Of a DNA stretch of 32,158 bases, positions 31,926 to 32,158 are shown in pieces. The notes beneath the pieces were generated by a model. The model saw nothing but the letters and a program-made list of their open reading frames with translations. It was not told the origin of the DNA and searched no databases. Source of the stretch: HGM04593 sp045588345 (lineage in GTDB: Bacteria; Bacteroidota; Bacteroidia; Bacteroidales; Bacteroidaceae); assembly GCA_045588345.1 (NCBI GenBank), contig JAZNDZ010000029.1, positions 1 through 32,158 of the forward strand. The letters are read 5' to 3'. The first letter of the stretch is position 1; each line of letters opens with the position of its first letter. A program made the translations under genes and the position numbers.

Positions 31926-32158
31926 AATTACCTTTGGCGGTTGTATAGCAGAAGTAATTCCAAAAAACCTCCGGTACTGTGTGAGACACAGCAAGTATTA
32001 GTGCATATAGCCGGAGGAAGGCGTGAATTTGTTTGAGCGATGCAATATCGCGTTGCTGCTTGTGCGTGAGAAGCGAGTTGTCGCGCCCCGGCTATATGCG
32101 CGTTAAGATACTTGTGGCAAGCATGATGTGACCGAATGATATTGCACGGCAATTCATG
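31926..32158. repeat. Intergenic repeat, left part (copy 3, cut by the window edge)
   Basis: This matches 19909-20142 with few changes and one single-base length difference near 31967. The pairing arms are kept: A at 31992-32014 with A' at 32088-32114, and B at 32041-32049 with B' at 32138-32146, while loop bases between them differ from copy 2 (GGAGGAAGG against GGAATGAGG). The last 35 bases equal the first 35 of the window. Confidence 0.9.

Noticed and set aside
1..32158. A circular plasmid or phage genome, suggested by identical ends
   Set aside because: The shared 35 bases are part of a repeat also present at 20108-20142, and the window carries proS, pheT, asnA, lptD and a tRNA gene but no replication, mobilisation or phage structural genes.

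Overview
The window reads as a piece of a Bacteroidales chromosome (a Prevotella-, Bacteroides- or Muribaculum-like bacterium; I cannot resolve the genus). The reasons are a type IX secretion plug protein and a type IX sorting tail, Bacteroidetes-style LptD, DUF1460 and DUF4251 proteins, the archaeal/eukaryal-type ProS, and several promoters of the Bacteroidetes form TTTG-N19-21-TAnnTTTG. Housekeeping genes (proS, pheT, asnA, ung, yebC, nagB, one tRNA-Arg) argue against a plasmid or phage.

Layout. 1-231 is the right part of an intergenic repeat. 242-8983 holds envelope and surface genes: T9SS plug, a DUF1460 amidase-like protein, a CDP-glycerol-type polymer transferase, an OmpA-like lipoprotein, proS, a phosphoethanolamine transferase and an LpxL-type acyltransferase. 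9011-14534 holds tRNA-Arg(CCG), asnA-ung, lptD and an HD-domain hydrolase. 14783-19444 is a tight five-gene operon: VTC-type polyphosphate polymerase, DUF4956 membrane protein, DUF2490 probable outer-membrane protein, a very small protein with a T9SS sorting tail, and a Cthe_2159-like beta-helix protein. This operon is my best candidate for an undescribed system: polyphosphate made in the cytoplasm and coupled through both membranes to surface proteins.

19445-20519 is about 1.1 kb without a credible gene, packed with inverted repeats. It carries a full copy of a ~430-bp repeat whose left part reappears at 31926-32158 and whose right part reappears at 1-231. GC skew of the + strand changes sign across this region whatever the gene orientation, so it may be a replication origin region, a rearrangement joint, or an assembly joint at a repeat.

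20520-31714 holds pheT-yebC, a DUF4251 protein with an in-frame proline-rich reading frame after its stop codon, a GH43-like lipoprotein with nagB, a small operon of two unknown small genes plus a family 2 glycosyltransferase, and an operon of S37 peptidase, FecE-like ATPase and PatB/MalY-like C-S lyase. Several gene ends are closed by long, nearly perfect hairpins that can work in both directions. The first and last 35 bases of the window are identical because both lie in the repeat.
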